NCBI GenBank assembly: GCA_030445275.1
Contig: JAUCSE010000091.1
Span: forward strand, 41,582-105,581
DNA: 64,000 nucleotides
Direction: 5' to 3'
From: Mucilaginibacter sp.
GTDB taxonomy: Bacteria > Bacteroidota > Bacteroidia > Sphingobacteriales > Sphingobacteriaceae
This document shows positions 25,515 to 35,800 of the stretch, piece after piece. The notes below the pieces were generated by a model that was given only the letters and a program-made list of their open reading frames with translations, ran no database searches and was not told the DNA's origin. Position 1 is the first letter of the stretch. Each line of letters begins with the position of its first letter. A program made the translations under genes and the position numbers.

Positions 25515-26255
25515 TTATCGCGCACTTGCTAACCCTGTTTGTGCCTGGTTAACAGCGGCCTCAACTTGTGCTACCGATGAAAACCCCTGTTTTTTCCAGA
25601 CCTCTTTTTTGTTTTGATAAAGTACCAGCGTAGGCAATACATTTACCTTAAGCTCCTTTGCCAGCGCCGTGTTATCATATACTTCGATGCTGATAACTTT
25701 TGGTGCAAAGCCTGTTTTTGCCTTCAATGAATCCAATACAGGAACCAGCTTTTTACAGGCACCGCAATACCTCGACTCAAAATCAACCAGCACCAGTTGT
25801 GATGAACCGATGAGTTCCGTAAACTGCGCTTTTGACAGCGAAACACCTTTTTTGGTGGTCGAGATGATGGGGTAGCCAGAACCTATCCAGTTGGCCAAAC
25901 CTCCCGGCAACTCTTCCACATCTTTAAATCCCTTTGCTCTTAGCTCGCGCGATAAAACTGTGCTGCGGCCATTGGCAATGGAATATACAAAGGTTGGCTT
26001 GTCTTTTGACAGGGCATCCAATTGCTGCTGATAACCGGCAGTTTTAGCATCTACATTTATGGCACCTTTAATGTGGTTTTGCACAAACTCTTCTGCCGAT
26101 CGGGCATCCAGTAGCTGCGCATCTTTTGCTTGTTTTAATTTCGCAGAAAATGCCTCAAGAGATAGTAAAGGAGGATTTGCCGGTGCCGTTTGTGCGTTTA
26201 CAGCACCGGTGGCTATAACCAATAGCGCAACTAAGAAAATCTTTAAATTCTTCAT
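25515..26255 (-). CDS. Rhodanese-thioredoxin fusion, exported; rhodanese Cys replaced
   Basis: A 246-residue protein with a signal peptide ending VNAQ. Residues 30-132 form a rhodanese domain (LLDARSAEEFVQNHIKGAINV, LPGGLANW); residues 135-240 form a thioredoxin fold with C164-G-A-C167 and the cis-proline region NVLPTL. In the rhodanese the active-site loop reads V-Y-S92-I-A-N-G-R-S, with serine where the catalytic cysteine should be, so sulfur transfer through a persulfide is unlikely. The thioredoxin cysteines are intact. The gene starts 11 bp after the stop of the 26267-28138 sulfatase. A role in binding a sulfur compound or in thiol redox is inference. Confidence 0.88.
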   Translation of the reverse strand: MKNLKIFLVALLVIATGAVNAQTAPANPPLLSLEAFSAKLKQAKDAQLLDARSAEEFVQNHIKGAINVDAKTAGYQQQLDALSKDKPTFVYSIANGRSTVLSRELRAKGFKDVEELPGGLANWIGSGYPIISTTKKGVSLSKAQFTELIGSSQLVLVDFESRYCGACKKLVPVLDSLKAKTGFAPKVISIEVYDNTALAKELKVNVLPTLVLYQNKKEVWKKQGFSSVAQVEAAVNQAQTGLASAR

Positions 26256-26266
26256 GATTAATTTGT

Positions 26267-28138
26267 TTAGTTATTGTTTTCTAAATGATGGATCCTTTTA
26301 TTGTTCACGTCATCACGATCAATAAAGGGATAGATGTGGTTCTTTTTGGCTTCGGCATCAAAAAGAGCTTTTAATTCCTTCAACTTTTCAGGATTCTTGT
26401 TGGCCAGGTCAATACGTTCATTAAAATCTTCGTTCAGATTATACAGTTTCCATACATCCTTATCATAATTACGCTCCGGTTGCGTTTTACCCTGCGGAAA
26501 GTTTTGCAAGTCGATATTATCGGGGCGGTGAGCAGCTTCGGCTTTCCAGCCATCTTTGTAGATAGCGCGGGATGTAAAAATGTAATAGTATTGCGTAGTA
26601 TGCAGCGTTGGTGCCTGGGCATTATTAAATGAGCTGAATAAGGATTTCCCTTGCAGGGTATCTTGCTTAATACCTTTCACATACTCCGGCAGTTTTAAAC
26701 CTGCAGCTTCAATGGTAGTTGGAAATATATCTGACACATGGCCATATTGGGTACGAATAGTCCCTTTTTCCTTGATCAGTTTTGGATAATAAACGATCAA
26801 TGGGTTGTGCGTACCACCTTCCGCATCGGCATCTGATTTCCAGTATTTAAAGGGGGTATTAGCCGCCTGCGCCCAACCTAAAGGATAATTGGTTGATGCC
26901 TCGGGTGTGCCAATACTTTCATAATCGGTTTCGTTTTTCTTGATATAATCGGCTTCGGGCGTGGTCAGCGCAGAATTTTTAGGATTGATCACCCCATGGA
27001 AAGTACCCTCTTTGCTCGCGCCGTTGTCCCCTATCATCACAAATACCAGGGTATTATCAAACTGTCCCGAAGCTTTCAGGTAACTGATCACCCGGCCCAC
27101 CTGGTTGTCAATATAGGTCAGGTAGCCTGCATAAACTTCCATAAAGCGGGCGTATAGTTTTTGCTGCTCAGGCGGTAAATTTTTCCAGGCCTGGATGCGC
27201 TCGTTACGCTCGGGCAGTTTGGCATAAGCAGGGATATAACCAGCCTTTTTCTGATTGGCAAAAACTTTTTCGCGGTACACATCCCAGCCTTCATCAAACT
27301 TGCCTTTATATAAATCGCTCCACTCCTTGCTTACCTGGTGTGGTGCATGGGTAGCGCCAGGAGCATAGTATAAAAAGAAGGGTTGATCAGGGGCTGCCTT
27401 ATGCGCCGCGTCGATATATGCAATAGCCTTATCGGTGATCTGTTCATTCAGATTACGGCCATCGGGCTTTACATGAAAATTATCTTCTACCAAATGCGGC
27501 GGATGGTACTGGTCTGTGGCCGATTCCAGGAAGCCAAAATGATGATCGAAACCCTTACCTGTGGGCCAGCGATCGAATGGACCGACAGCGGTGGTATCCT
27601 CATCAGGAGTTACGCCCCATTTACCCACGGCGAAGGTGCTGTAACCATTGGCCCGCAATGCCTCGGCAATGGTGCCTTTATCCGGCGGTATCCGGCCATC
27701 ATAACCAGGGAAACCTGCCGCCGTTGAAGCATGCGCAAAATTACCCATATGTACATAATGATGGTTGCGCCCTGTAAGCAGTGACGACCGTGTTGGCGCG
27801 CAAATACCTGCTGTGTGAAAATTGGTATATCGCAACCCGTTATTGGCCAGCGTATCAAAGTTTGGTGTGCTGATTAGTCCGCCAAAGGTGGCCGACGCAC
27901 CAAAGCCAACATCATCCAGCAATATCCAGACTACATTGGGTGCACCTTTGGGGGCTTTGAGCGGCTTTGGCCACCATTCCTTTGATTCGGCCAGGGTTTT
28001 ACCCTCCACTCCTTTGTAAGTGGAAGGATTAATGGGCGCAATATTAGCCGCAGGGGTTGTATTTTGCGCGCTTGCCTGTATTGTAAAACCAAGGGCAATT
28101 ACAATGGCGGTTAACGTTTGTTTGTGATCGTATTTCAT
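26267..28138 (-). CDS. Secreted sulfatase (type I), paralogue 2 of tandem pair
   Basis: A 623-residue sulfatase with signal peptide ending ASAQ. Metal-binding D75-D76 lie in LLDDVGFGASATFGG, and the formylglycine motif is C113-A-P-T-R117 followed by SSLLTGRNHH. FAVGKWG and GDNGASKEG follow. It is highly similar along its whole length to the neighbouring 28405-30285 protein, including GFPGYDGRIP and WPTGKGFDH, so the two arose by tandem duplication. The size and CAPTR motif resemble AtsA-like arylsulfatases; the natural ester is unknown. The rhodanese-thioredoxin gene follows 11 bp downstream. Confidence 0.93.
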   Translation of the reverse strand: MKYDHKQTLTAIVIALGFTIQASAQNTTPAANIAPINPSTYKGVEGKTLAESKEWWPKPLKAPKGAPNVVWILLDDVGFGASATFGGLISTPNFDTLANNGLRYTNFHTAGICAPTRSSLLTGRNHHYVHMGNFAHASTAAGFPGYDGRIPPDKGTIAEALRANGYSTFAVGKWGVTPDEDTTAVGPFDRWPTGKGFDHHFGFLESATDQYHPPHLVEDNFHVKPDGRNLNEQITDKAIAYIDAAHKAAPDQPFFLYYAPGATHAPHQVSKEWSDLYKGKFDEGWDVYREKVFANQKKAGYIPAYAKLPERNERIQAWKNLPPEQQKLYARFMEVYAGYLTYIDNQVGRVISYLKASGQFDNTLVFVMIGDNGASKEGTFHGVINPKNSALTTPEADYIKKNETDYESIGTPEASTNYPLGWAQAANTPFKYWKSDADAEGGTHNPLIVYYPKLIKEKGTIRTQYGHVSDIFPTTIEAAGLKLPEYVKGIKQDTLQGKSLFSSFNNAQAPTLHTTQYYYIFTSRAIYKDGWKAEAAHRPDNIDLQNFPQGKTQPERNYDKDVWKLYNLNEDFNERIDLANKNPEKLKELKALFDAEAKKNHIYPFIDRDDVNNKRIHHLENNN

Positions 28139-28188
28139 ATTGATCGGTTTATGTTAGGTTGGTTAAGTAATTCCAATTTAGCGCAGAT

Positions 28189-28395
28189 GACTCACCCCGG
28201 CGTCTCCGCCAGCCGGCGGATCGCCGACCCTCTCTTCAGCTTCGCTGTGAAGAGGGTTTGGAAAACCAATATTAATTTGTCATCCTGAACGGAGTGAAGG
28301 ACCTATTAAACGACATGCATATTCACTAATAGATCCTTCGTCCCTCAGGATGACAATTTCTTTATCCTCGCTCTTTGCTCCGTCTGCCTTTACTC
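28189..28395. repeat. Composite intergenic repeat, copy B
   Basis: It begins GACTCACCCC, then CCGCCAGCCGGCGG, CCCTCTCTTCAGCTTCGCTG and the REP-like GTCATCCTGA...TCAGGATGACA (28279-28355). Order and spacing match copy A at 25214. Both copies sit just upstream of a sulfatase start (28138 and 25167) on the minus strand. Confidence 0.85.
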
Positions 28396-28404
28396 CTTTT
28401 TAAA

Positions 28405-30285
28405 CTATTTCTTATAGTTCTGGTGTATACGCTGATGAAACACATCGTACCAGTCAATAAACGGATACAGATTGTTCCTTTTAGCTTGTTCTTCAAATGC
28501 TGCTTTTAACTCTTTTAGTTTTTCCGGATTCTTTTTAGCCAGATCAACCCGTTCGTTAAAATCATCATTCAGGTTATAAAGCTCCCAAACATCATCGTCA
28601 AAGTTTTTATCGGCTACGGTTTGGCCGACTTTAAAATCATTCAGTTCTACATAATCGGGATGATGGGCTGCTTCGGCCTTCCAACCATTACTATAAATGG
28701 AGCGTGAACCAAAAATATAGAAGTGCTGTAAGTTGTGCCGTGTTGCAGCATCAGGATGATCAAACGAGTAAACCAGTGAAGTGCCCTGCAAGGTGTCCTG
28801 TTTTATGCCCCTTATATATTCCGGTAGTTTAATACCTGTAAACTCCAGCGTGGTAGGCAACACATCAATAACATGCCCGTACTGGGTACGAATAGTACCC
28901 TTATCTTTAATACCCTTTGGATAATAAACAATAAGCGGGTTGCGCGTACCTCCTTCGGAATTGGCATCCTGTTTCCAGTATTTGAATGGGGTGTTAGCAG
29001 CCTGCGCCCAACCCAAAGGATAGTTGGTAGTGCCTTGCGGCGTGCCTATATCGTCAATATCCTCAATGTTTGTTTTCAGATAAGTGTCTTCGGCAACCAG
29101 TTTGGCTGAATTCTTTTTGGGGTTGATAACACCGTGAACCGTCCCCTCTTTACTGGCTCCGTTATCGCCAATGATCACAAACACCAACGTATTATCCAAC
29201 TGACCACTTTGTTTCAGGTAGTTAACCAACCTACCCACTTCATGATCCGTATAGGTTAGATAGCCTGCATACACTTCCATAAAACGGGCGTACAGTTTCT
29301 TTTCGGCAGCTGGCAATGAGTTCCAGGCTGGTATCCGAGTATTGCGCTCCGGTAGTTTGGCATAGGCAGGTATGATTCCCAGCTTTTTCTGACGGGCAAT
29401 CACTTTTTCGCGAAAATCGTCCCAACCCGAATCAAACTGACCTTTGTACAGATCGCTCCATTCTTTGGCAACCTGATGCGGCGAATGGGTTGCGCCCGGT
29501 GCATAGTACAAAAAGAATGGCTTATCGGGCGCTACTTTGTGCTGTCGGGTAATGTAACTGATAGCTTTATCCGTGATCTGCTCATTCAAGTGGCGGCCAT
29601 CAGGCGTTACGTGAGCATTGTCTTCTACCAGGTCGGGTTTATACTGATCAGTTGCCGAGCCCAAAAATCCAAAGAAATGATCAAAGCCCTTCCCTGTTGG
29701 CCAGCGGTCAAACGGACCTGCATCGGTGGCATCTTCATCCGGGGTTAAGCCGTATTTACCCACCGCGAAGGTGTTATATCCGTTTTCGCGTAGTATTTCG
29801 GCAATAGTCCCTTTGTCAGATGGGATCCTGCCATCATAGCCAGGAAACCCGGCCGACATGGTTACATGCGAAAATCCACCCTCGTGTACATAGTGATGGT
29901 TACGTCCGGTAAGCAAAGCCGAGCGTGTTGGCGCACAAATACCTGCTGTATGGAAATTGGTATAACGTAATCCGTTATTGGCCAGCGTATCAAAATTGGG
30001 GGTTTTGATGATACCGCCAAAGGTACTTGTAGCGCCAAAGCCCACATCATCTAAGATGATCCATACTACATTTGGTGCACCAGCCGGGGCCTTGTGCGGT
30101 TCGGGCCACCATTCTTTGGAATCGTTAAGTGTTTTGCCTACTGTGCCACCATAGGGTTGGTTGTTTTGAGCATTAACGCTTTGTATAGTAATTAACCCCA
30201 TAGCCACTGCCAGCGGCCATATTTTGTTGTTACCGGCTTTAAAAAAGACCGGTAGCTTTTGGGTGAGTTTGTTTAAGTTTATCAT
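28405..30285 (-). CDS. Secreted sulfatase (type I), paralogue 1 of tandem pair
   Basis: A 626-residue sulfatase. Residues 1-40 form a long, somewhat unusual signal region ending SVNAQ. Metal-binding D79-D80 lie in ILDDVGFGATSTFGG; the formylglycine motif is C117-A-P-T-R121, followed by SALLTGRNHH. FAVGKYG and GDNGASKEG complete the visible active site. It is a close paralogue of the 26267-28138 enzyme. It follows the single-domain rhodanese by 23 bp, so each paralogue has a rhodanese-containing neighbour. The cognate maturase for formylglycine is not in the window. Confidence 0.93.
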   Translation of the reverse strand: MINLNKLTQKLPVFFKAGNNKIWPLAVAMGLITIQSVNAQNNQPYGGTVGKTLNDSKEWWPEPHKAPAGAPNVVWIILDDVGFGATSTFGGIIKTPNFDTLANNGLRYTNFHTAGICAPTRSALLTGRNHHYVHEGGFSHVTMSAGFPGYDGRIPSDKGTIAEILRENGYNTFAVGKYGLTPDEDATDAGPFDRWPTGKGFDHFFGFLGSATDQYKPDLVEDNAHVTPDGRHLNEQITDKAISYITRQHKVAPDKPFFLYYAPGATHSPHQVAKEWSDLYKGQFDSGWDDFREKVIARQKKLGIIPAYAKLPERNTRIPAWNSLPAAEKKLYARFMEVYAGYLTYTDHEVGRLVNYLKQSGQLDNTLVFVIIGDNGASKEGTVHGVINPKKNSAKLVAEDTYLKTNIEDIDDIGTPQGTTNYPLGWAQAANTPFKYWKQDANSEGGTRNPLIVYYPKGIKDKGTIRTQYGHVIDVLPTTLEFTGIKLPEYIRGIKQDTLQGTSLVYSFDHPDAATRHNLQHFYIFGSRSIYSNGWKAEAAHHPDYVELNDFKVGQTVADKNFDDDVWELYNLNDDFNERVDLAKKNPEKLKELKAAFEEQAKRNNLYPFIDWYDVFHQRIHQNYKK

Positions 30286-30308
30286 TATATGTTATGGTTT
30301 AGTTAAGA

Positions 30309-30713
30309 TCATTGTATTGGGAAACCTGCTTTTATCAAACTATCCAGACCGCCAATATTATAGCCTTTGATATATCCAAGCGTTTGCAAACTGTCTGCGG
30401 CCCTACCGCTACGATTGCCTGAATGACAGTACAAATACACGGGCTTGCTTTTATCTAATTTTTTGATCTGATCTGCAAAATCTGTCGATTTGATATTGAT
30501 ATTGGCTGCATATTTTAAATGCTCCTGGTTATATTCATCCGGGGTGCGTACATCAACCAGGTAGGCTTTGCCCTGCTGAATTTCAGCAAACAGCTTTTTA
30601 CTGAGCTCGGGTGTTACTGTAATTTTTTCAGCGTATTTTTGAACATAAGCCTGCGCATGTACCCCGGCCACGGCCGAAAGTAACAGTAGCATAATAAGGG
30701 TGAGTTTTTTCAT
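30309..30713 (-). CDS. Exported single-domain rhodanese
   Basis: A 134-residue protein with signal peptide MKKLTLIMLLLLSAVAGVHAQ and one rhodanese domain. It shows YLVDVRTPDEYNQEHLKYAANI and the active-site loop Y-C96-H-S-G-N-R-S with the catalytic cysteine intact. Rhodaneses move sulfane sulfur between thiosulfate or persulfides and acceptors; here this would occur in the periplasm. The start at ATG 30713 gives a clean signal peptide; the longer frame from 30815 overlaps the upstream gene and lacks one. It lies between the NTF2-like gene and the 28405-30285 sulfatase, with short gaps, and so is probably in their operon. Confidence 0.9.
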   Translation of the reverse strand: MKKLTLIMLLLLSAVAGVHAQAYVQKYAEKITVTPELSKKLFAEIQQGKAYLVDVRTPDEYNQEHLKYAANINIKSTDFADQIKKLDKSKPVYLYCHSGNRSGRAADSLQTLGYIKGYNIGGLDSLIKAGFPIQ

Positions 30714-30732
30714 GTTATGGTTTGGTTTAATA

Positions 30733-31209
30733 TTATTCGGCGTAACTTGATCTAAATTTGATGCCCCAGCGCCCATCCTCCTTGGTAAGGATATACAGAG
30801 ATTCGTAATGACCAATCAAACTCCCATCGGCACGGTAACGGGAAAAGCGGGTATCCACGTGTACTTTATCAGCCGATGCCTGGATAATGTTTCGATGATC
30901 CCATTGGCTATGATCCCAACCTGCTTTTTGCAATTCGCCAAAAACCTTTGCAGAATCTCGGAGGCCAGCCTTTTCCAATACCGACATTTTACCACCGGCC
31001 AAACGATAATGCGGAAACTGGTAGGTGCGCTCCCATCCATTCAAATCTTTTGCGTTAAAGGTGGTCATGTACTCATCCAGCACCTGAAAAACCGCTGAAT
31101 TTACTCTTGGATCAATAGCATGCGAACCTTCATCCTTCTCTGCAGACTGCCCGAAAGCTGATGCGAAAATGCCGATGAGCAATAAAAAAACAATAACTGT
31201 TCTTTTCAT
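30733..31209 (-). CDS. Exported NTF2/SnoaL-like fold protein
   Basis: A 158-residue protein with signal peptide MKRTVIVFLLLIGIFASAFGQ. The body (VFQVLDEYMTTFNAKDLNGWERTYQFPHYRLAGGKM and a C-terminal GHYESLYILTKEDGRWGIKFRSSYA strand pair) has the shape of the NTF2/SnoaL superfamily, small cone folds that bind or transform hydrophobic ligands. I see no residue set that fixes a reaction. It lies 67 bp after the SusD-like gene and 19 bp before the rhodanese gene, so it is probably co-transcribed with the sulfatase cluster. Confidence 0.7.
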   Translation of the reverse strand: MKRTVIVFLLLIGIFASAFGQSAEKDEGSHAIDPRVNSAVFQVLDEYMTTFNAKDLNGWERTYQFPHYRLAGGKMSVLEKAGLRDSAKVFGELQKAGWDHSQWDHRNIIQASADKVHVDTRFSRYRADGSLIGHYESLYILTKEDGRWGIKFRSSYAE

Positions 31210-31276
31210 AATGATCTCTGTTTAACTATTTGGCATAAAGGGTGCCACATTAACTGCGGCGCCCTATATCTGTTAA

Positions 31277-32836
31277 CTATTCCCACCCCAGATTTTGGGT
31301 GAGCTTACCGTTGCTGTTATCAATTTCCTGCTGAGGTATCGGGAACAGATAAAATTTACCCTTTGCCCCTTTGCTTACATTGGTTTTACCTACTGCGAGT
31401 AGGCTGGTTTCCAATATGCCATTACCGCTGGCATCCTTCTCCCTGATCAGGTCAAACCAGCGCTGGTATTCAAAAACAAACTCCAGGCGGCGTTCCAGGT
31501 AAACCGCGTTACGAAAATCGGCCTGGCTTAGTCCCGAAAGATTATCCAGTCCTGCCCTGGTTCGTACACGATTGATAGAGGTATAGGCTTTAGCCGTAGG
31601 CCCGTTCAGCTCATTTTCAGCTTCGGCATGAATCAGCAATACTTCCGAAAAACGGATGATGGGTACATTAGCGCCCGATTCGGCCTCATTAGCAACCACA
31701 TTAGGATCATAATATTTATTAAAAAATGGAATGGAATCATTAGCTATTGCAGGATCATTCAATTTACCATACCAAAGATTGGTGGTAGGGCTTTGAAAGC
31801 GGGTTACAAAACTTACCCGTTTCCGTTTGTCGCTAGCCGAGTAAAGCTTGTAAATACTGAAGAATTTATCAGTACCACTTGGTTTTGTAGCATCGGGCAC
31901 GGAATAAAAAACAACCTGATCGGCATAGCTGCTCACCATTCCGGGGATACCATTCAGGATAGCTCTGGGTGCCTGGTTATTACCCTGTCCCTGCGAATTG
32001 GCTTTAAACTGGGCCGAAAAAATATGCTCTTTACCATTTTTTGATGCCGGTAAAAACACATCAGCATAATTGCTGAACAGGTCGTACCCATATGGGCCAT
32101 TGATCACTTCTTCGGCTTTGCTAACGGCTTTGGCCCATTGGCGTTCGGTTAGGTAAACTTTAGCCAATAGTGATTTGGCCGCTCCGGCAGTTGCCCGTCC
32201 AAGATCGGCCCCGGTATAAGTATTGGGCAGATCTGTTGCAGCAGCCGTCAGATCAGCTTCAATTTGTGTATAAACGGTTGCTGCTGCGGTTCTTGGTACT
32301 TGCAGATCGGCCAGGTTAATCGAAGTTTGATCATGCAGCACCAATGGCACATCGCCGTATAAACGCACCAGGTTAAAATAGTACAGGGCTCGCAAAAATT
32401 TAGCTTCTGCTACCAATCTTTTATTCAGCGTTGCATCAAAATTGATATGCGGAATGGTATCAATAGCGATGTTGGCTTTTTTAATAGCGGCATAATGCTG
32501 CTGCCAAATCTGCAAAACACGTAAGCCTGCTGATGAATGGCCAAGTACGGCCTGCGAACGCACATCGGCATTAGTAGCGCCCGGCCCCGGACCTTCATCA
32601 TCGGCCATAAAGTTCATCCCGGTGTTAAAAAGGGTATTATATGGCGTTTGAACCGCGTTTGAACCCGCATTTAAAAGGGAATAGGCAGCAGTAACGGCGG
32701 CCACAGCATCGGCCTGTGTTTTGTAAAACTGGTTTGCCGGTATAAAAGATCTCGGATCTTCACTCAATTTAGCGCAGGAAACCGCGCCAAAGGCAATCAG
32801 TATAATAAGTATATATTTAATTTTGTTCATTATCAT
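31277..32836 (-). CDS. SusD/RagB-family lipoprotein of the sulfatase locus
   Basis: A 519-residue surface lipoprotein. The signal ends in the lipobox GAVSC, followed by AKLSEDPRSFIPANQFYKTQADAVAAV, a standard SusD N-terminus. The C-terminal AVYLERRLEFVFEYQRWFDLIREK is the conserved family helix. It presents ligand to the SusC transporter encoded 23 bp upstream. The start is ATG 32836 or 32830. Its position at the head of the sulfatase genes suggests a sulfated ligand, which is inference. Confidence 0.92.
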   Translation of the reverse strand: MIMNKIKYILIILIAFGAVSCAKLSEDPRSFIPANQFYKTQADAVAAVTAAYSLLNAGSNAVQTPYNTLFNTGMNFMADDEGPGPGATNADVRSQAVLGHSSAGLRVLQIWQQHYAAIKKANIAIDTIPHINFDATLNKRLVAEAKFLRALYYFNLVRLYGDVPLVLHDQTSINLADLQVPRTAAATVYTQIEADLTAAATDLPNTYTGADLGRATAGAAKSLLAKVYLTERQWAKAVSKAEEVINGPYGYDLFSNYADVFLPASKNGKEHIFSAQFKANSQGQGNNQAPRAILNGIPGMVSSYADQVVFYSVPDATKPSGTDKFFSIYKLYSASDKRKRVSFVTRFQSPTTNLWYGKLNDPAIANDSIPFFNKYYDPNVVANEAESGANVPIIRFSEVLLIHAEAENELNGPTAKAYTSINRVRTRAGLDNLSGLSQADFRNAVYLERRLEFVFEYQRWFDLIREKDASGNGILETSLLAVGKTNVSKGAKGKFYLFPIPQQEIDNSNGKLTQNLGWE

Positions 32837-32859
32837 CTATTTTTAATCAAAAAACTGCC

Positions 32860-35800
32860 TTATAAAGTGACGTTTACCCCCGCAATGATAGATCTGCTGT
32901 TTGGATAAGCGCCGTTATCAACGCCAGAGGTAATGGCAGATTGCTCGTTACTGCTCACTTCCGGATCATATCCAGTATACTTAGTCCATGTAACCAGGTT
33001 TTGTGCGGAGATGTAGATCCTGACCTTTTTTATAGGCGACCGGGAAACAACCGACTGCGGGATGCTATAGCCCAGATTCAGGCTTTTCAATCTTAAATAA
33101 GATCCGTTTTCAATAAATCGATCAGATATGGTTGCCGCAGGGTCCTGGAAGGCACTATGTACATCGGTATTGGTGTTTGTCGGTGTCCAGCGGTTAAGCA
33201 TGGTGGTAGTGGCATTAGTATAACCTGTACCCAATTCCAGGGTATTTCTTTGTTGATTGTAGATCTTGTTACCATAAGACCCCTGCAGAGATACACTCAG
33301 ATCAATCCCTTTATAAGAGAAAGTATTGGTAACACCGCCGGTAAATTTTGGCTGAGCATTTCCTAAAATAACACGGTCGGCCGATTGGGTAATTTTGCCA
33401 TCTCCGTTAATATCCTGATAGGCTTGTCCGCCTGGGGCTGTGTTAGCAGCCGGAGTAAGCGCAGGGCCACCAGCCTGTATCAGTCCATTGGTTTTATAGC
33501 CAATGAACGAGCCTATGGGTTGACCCACTTTTAAGATAGAAGGCAGGGATGAATCAGGGATAAACTGGTTAACACCGTTACCGCCCAGGCTAAGTACCTT
33601 ATTACGGTTTACCGCAAATACCACACTGGTATTCCAAACAAATGATCCGGTTAGGTTATGCGTATTTAAACTCAATTCAAAACCTTTATTCTCTACCGAC
33701 CCAACATTTTCATACTGTTGCGGATTGGTAATGGCGGTATTGGTAATAATAGTTAACCCGCTGGTTGCAGGAAGTGGCAGGTAAAGCAACAGGTTAGTTG
33801 TTTTTTTATAATAAATATCGGCGGTCAGGCTTATCCTGTCTTTGAGTAAACCCAGGTCAAAGCCAAAGTCGTATTGGGTTGTTTTTTCCCAGGTAAGGTT
33901 CGGGTTGGCTAAGCTATTGGGTGAAAAGCCGGCAACAGTGGTATTTCCAAAATTGTAACGGTAATAACCCAGTTGCGAATAAGACTGGTAAGCCGGGATA
34001 TCGCTGTTACCTGTCTGACCAGCACTTAACCGGAATTTAAGCTGACTGATCTGCTCTACATTCTTCAGGAAATTCTCGCTGGAAGCATTCCAGGCAATAG
34101 CTGCTGATGGGAAAGATGCCCATTGATGGCCAGGTGCAAATTTCGAAGAACCATCTGCGCGCAGCGTAAGAGTTACCAAATATTTACTGTCAAACCCATA
34201 ATTGATACGGCCCAGATATGACCTTAATGCCCAGGTATTGCTTGATGAGGATGGCGCGATGGCAAATCCACTACCCGAAATAGAAGTAATACTGCCCGAA
34301 CCCAGGTTATTGAACGTATCATAATCACTCACAAACCCTGATGAACCAGTTATAGAACCCTCGCCCTTAAACTTTTGTTGGGTGAAACCGGCCAGCACAT
34401 TCAAATTACTGCGACCCAGCTTTTTGTTATAGGTTAAGGTATTTTCATTAAGCCAGTTGTAAGAATTAAGTGTTCCTACTTCGCCCAGGCCCGAATAGCC
34501 GGCGCCTTCATAAACGGTGGATGGCAGATACCGGTTTTGTTTATTATCAATAATGTCAATACCAGCTAAAACGCGGGCGGTTAAACTTTCTGATATCTTA
34601 TAATCACCCGCAATGTTGCCCAGTATGCGGCTTGTGGTAGTGGTATTAATTTGGTTATAAAGCGTATTAATAGGATTACCATAGGTACCCTCAAAAATGT
34701 TTTTGGAGAAGAAGGTTCCATCCGCATTATAGAGCGGGGTTGTTGGTGTCATCAGCAAAATGGCCGGCACCACACCCGCTGGGGCTACCTGCGCGCTGGT
34801 ACGGCTGCCGGTAATAAATGAGGAGATCTTGAACCGGTCATTATAATCATGTTCTACATTTACGCGGCCTGCATAACGTTCAAAGTTGGTATTTTGCAGT
34901 ATACCATCCTGTTTAAAATAATTACCTGAAAAGGCCAGGCGTGTCCTGTCTGTTCCGGAGAGTATAGAGAGGTTATGACTTTGTGAGTTTCCTGTTCTGA
35001 AAGCCGCCCCCTGCCAATCGGTATTCACATTATAGGGATTAAGCTGCGCGGCTGTTTGAGGAGATTTACCAGAATTAACCAATGCATCATTCCGAAGCGC
35101 GCCCCACTGATCTGAATTAAGCAGCGGAATGGTTTTGATTACATTTTGCCATCCGTAGTTACCATCGTAATTGATAGAAGACAGTCCTGATTTTCCTTTT
35201 TTGGTGGTAATAATAATAACACCGTTGGCTCCCCTGGTACCATATATAGCGGTGGCAGATGCATCTTTTAATACTTCAATACTTTCAATATCACCCGTAT
35301 TGATGGAGGCTAAAGGATTGATCTTAGGGCCGTTGGTTACCCCGGCATCATTAAGTGAGTTACTGTTTGATGTAGGGAAGCCGTCAATTACATACAGCGG
35401 TTCCGCTACCGCGTTAATAGAGTTAACACCGCGTATCTGTACGGTAACGCCAGCACCAGGCTGGCCGGTAGCCTGCGTTACCTGTATACCCGAAACGGTT
35501 CCCTGCAACGCCCTGTCCAAAGATGGCAGGAATTGCTTTAACGCTACATTAGGAACCGAGGCAACAGAGCCGGTTATATCTTTTCGCTTTTGGGTTCCGT
35601 AGCCTACCACTACCACCTGGTTTAGCTGGCTTTGGATGTCCTTCATCACGATCTCTACCGGGCTGCCGGTGGCTACGTATTTCTGTGTTTCATAACCAAT
35701 AAAGGTAATGATGAGTGTATATGGGAATTTTTGACCGGTAACAAAGCTGAACTTGCCTTCTATATCGGTTGATACTACGTGGGTGGTTCCCTCAATACGC

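Noticed and set aside
25201..25617. Plus-strand open frame of 138 codons
   Set aside because: It spans the composite repeat and the antisense of the rhodanese-thioredoxin gene.
31228..31250. Short hairpin GGCATAAAGGGTGCC between the SusD and NTF2-like genes
   Set aside because: Stem too short and no T tract; not enough to call a terminator.
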